Assembly: GCF_026914305.1 (NCBI RefSeq) | Contig: NZ_CP113866.1 | Span: forward strand, 1,181,501 to 1,245,500 | DNA length: 64,000 nt | Direction of reading: 5' to 3' | Source of the DNA: Caldicellulosiruptor acetigenus | GTDB lineage: Bacteria > Bacillota > Thermoanaerobacteria > Caldicellulosiruptorales > Caldicellulosiruptoraceae | Shown here: positions 62,481 through 64,000 of the stretch, one piece after another | How the letters are laid out: every line of letters starts with the position of its first letter | Position numbering within the stretch: the first letter of the stretch is position 1 | Position numbers and translations under genes: made by a program | Notes under the pieces: generated by a model | Database searches by the model: none | Told to the model about the DNA's origin: nothing | Seen by the model: only the letters and a program-made list of their open reading frames with translations

Positions 62481-64000
62481 ATGAATATGGAAAGATTTAC
62501 TCAAAGTCTTCAAACAGCTCTTTTAGATGCTCAAAATACAGCTATTGTTTACAAACATCAGGAAATAGGTCCAGAGCATCTTCATTATGCGCTTGTGAAT
62601 GAAGATGATAAACTTGTAGCAAAGATTCTCAAAAACATGGGTATTGACACAGAGCTTTATAAAAGAGATATTGAAGAACAACTCAAAAAAATTCCAATGG
62701 TATACGGGCCTGGTGCTTCAACAGTATACGTAAGTAGATATGTAAACGAAATTTTAATCAAAGCTGAAGAAGAAGCAAGAAAATTCAAGGATGAGTATAT
62801 AAGTGTTGAGCATGTTTATTTAGCTATGATAGACTCAGATACCCCTTCTTCTAAGAGCATATTCAGAAAATATGGAATTACACGCGAAAAATTTTTGCAA
62901 CAGCTTTATAAAATTAGAGGAAATCAAAGAATAACAAATCCTAACCCCGAGGAAGTTTATGAGGTTTTAAAAAAGTATGGACGGGACCTTACCGAACTTG
63001 CAAGAAAAGGCAAGCTTGACCCTGTAATTGGAAGAGATGAAGAGATAAGAAGAGTTATTCAAATACTTTCGCGCAGGACAAAAAATAACCCTGTTTTGAT
63101 TGGTGAACCTGGAGTTGGTAAGACTGCTATTGTTGAAGGGCTTGCACAAAGAATTGTAAAAGGAGATGTTCCAGAGGGGCTTAAAGACAAGACAATTTTT
63201 GCTCTTGATTTGGGTGCCCTCATTGCAGGTGCAAAATACAGAGGAGAGTTTGAAGAAAGGCTGAAAGCTGTTTTAAATGAAATCATTGCTTCTGAAGGAA
63301 GAATAATACTTTTTATTGATGAGATACACAACATAGTTGGAGCAGGAAGAGCAGAAGGTGCTATGGATGCAGGAAACCTTTTAAAGCCCATGCTGGCAAG
63401 AGGAGAACTGCATTGTATCGGTGCAACAACAATTGACGAATATAGAAAATATATAGAAAAGGATGCTGCACTTGAGAGAAGATTTCAGCCTGTTTTAGTA
63501 AATCCTCCATCTGTTGAAGATACCATTTCCATTTTGCGAGGGCTTAAAGAGAGATTCGAAATCCATCACGGAGTACGAATCACAGATGATGCTTTAATTG
63601 CAGCAGCAAAGCTTTCGGACAGATATATTTCAGATAGGTTCTTACCTGACAAAGCAATCGACTTGATTGACGAGGCAGCTGCACTTTTGAGAACAGAGAT
63701 AGACTCTATGCCTACAGAACTGGATGAAATTACAAGGAAAATTATGCAGCTGAGGATTGAAAAGAATGTTTTGCAAAAAGAAGAGAACCCGAGTGCAAAA
63801 CAGCGCATAGAGGAGATTGAAAAGGAAATTGCGCAGCTTCAAAGCAGGGCAGATGAGCTTTCAGCTCAATGGGAGTATGAAAAAGAGCTGATAAAAGAGG
63901 TAAGAAGAATCAAAGAAGAGATTGAAAATGTTAAGATTCAAATTGAAGAGGCTGAAAGAAACTATGACCTAAATAGACTTTCTGAGCTGAAATATGGCAA
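62481..64000 (+). CDS. clpB: ATP-dependent disaggregase ClpB (partial, cut by window end)
   Basis: The first 506 codons of a ClpB-type Hsp100. The N-terminal Clp_N double repeat (about 1-145) is followed by the first AAA+ domain with Walker A GEPGVGKT, Walker [13 protein letters not shown] and the pore segment [13 protein letters not shown]; then a long coiled-coil M domain begins (about 405 on: [18 protein letters not shown]), which marks ClpB rather than ClpC or ClpA. With DnaK it resolubilises aggregates. ATG 62481 follows GAGGTG; no CIRCE or CtsR box is visible between the hsp20 terminator and this gene. The reading frame is open at base 64000. Confidence 0.95.
   Translation, partial: MNMERFTQSLQTALLDAQNTAIVYKHQEIGPEHLHYALVNEDDKLVAKILKNMGIDTELYKRDIEEQLKKIPMVYGPGASTVYVSRYVNEILIKAEEEARKFKDEYISVEHVYLAMIDSDTPSSKSIFRKYGITREKFLQQLYKIRGNQRITNPNPEEVYEVLKKYGRDLTELARKGKLDPVIGRDEEIRRVIQILSRRTKNNPVLIGEPGVGKTAIVEGLAQRIVKGDVPEGLKDKTIFALDLGALIAGAKYRGEFEERLKAVLNEIIASEGRIILFIDEIHNIVGAGRAEGAMDAGNLLKPMLARGELHCIGATTIDEYRKYIEKDAALERRFQPVLVNPPSVEDTISILRGLKERFEIHHGVRITDDALIAAAKLSDRYISDRFLPDKAIDLIDEAAALLRTEIDSMPTELDEITRKIMQLRIEKNVLQKEENPSAKQRIEEIEKEIAQLQSRADELSAQWEYEKELIKEVRRIKEEIENVKIQIEEAERNYDLNRLSELKYG

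Overview
The window is AT-rich bacterial chromosome from a Gram-positive, low-GC Firmicute. The combination of an anaerobe-type Feo/Fur iron cluster, a radical-SAM HemW, CIRCE and CtsR heat-shock boxes, a Gram-positive-type DnaK, and a SleB-type cortex hydrolase points to a thermophilic clostridial relative. Caldicellulosiruptor or a close relative is my best guess from gene content and protein style; that is inference, not a database result. There are no rRNA genes, insertion sequences, prophage genes or CRISPR arrays. The window reads as core chromosome with a few accessory cassettes.

Layout, left to right. 1-8.3 kb: a flavin reductase, a secreted oligoendopeptidase F, a Fur-boxed feoA-feoB-(8-Cys miniprotein)-fur cluster, a frameshifted starch-binding-like gene behind sleB, a D,D-carboxypeptidase and tRNA-Pro. 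8.3-14.7 kb: a glycosyltransferase, an RluA-type pseudouridine synthase, a CapA-like protein, lepA and hemW. 14.7-24.5 kb: the heat-shock operon hrcA-grpE-dnaK-dnaJ with both a CtsR box and a CIRCE element, followed by prmA, rsmE, a cysteine desulfurase, thiI and an RsuA/RluB-type pseudouridine synthase. 24.5-33.3 kb: an M29 aminopeptidase, a small membrane protein, and the reverse-strand carA-carB-argF operon (with an ARG box over its promoter) and asnB. 33.4-36.7 kb: tRNA-Ser, ispE, a GntR regulator, a nucleotidyltransferase, a DUF1858 protein, tRNA-Gly and tRNA-Thr. 36.8-40.9 kb: rpmG-secE-nusG-rplK-rplA-(L10 leader)-rplJ-rplL, which ends in a terminator and is not followed by rpoBC. 40.9-54.7 kb: a heterodimeric ABC exporter, a Ca2+-type P-ATPase, a CoA-disulfide reductase/rhodanese fusion, ispD, a P-loop/Asp23-like fusion, a Cys/His-rich DUF6062-like protein, a Lon-like protease, a nitroreductase and a YjbQ protein. 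54.8-64 kb: a five-tRNA cluster, a TetR-HlyD-ABC export cassette, tRNA-Leu(CAG), a diguanylate cyclase behind a 23-base A tract, nrdR, hsp20 and clpB (cut by the window end).

Functionally the window is dominated by translation (ribosomal proteins, rRNA and tRNA modification, ten tRNAs), protein quality control (DnaK system, Hsp20, ClpB, Lon-like protease), iron uptake, and arginine/carbamoyl-phosphate synthesis. The regulatory sites are unusually legible: a 19-bp perfect Fur palindrome, CIRCE, two CtsR boxes, an ARG box, an L10 leader and a palindromic TetR-type operator all sit at the expected promoters.

The most unusual observations are: two genes (pepF, nusG) where a small hairpin lies exactly between a strong Shine-Dalgarno and the start codon, so that folding restores normal spacing; an A10 run that splits a CBM25-like gene; an unlisted 47-residue protein with eight cysteines inside the feo cluster; an rRNA pseudouridine synthase gene with no standard start codon where the S4 domain begins; and the P-loop/Asp23-like fusion.
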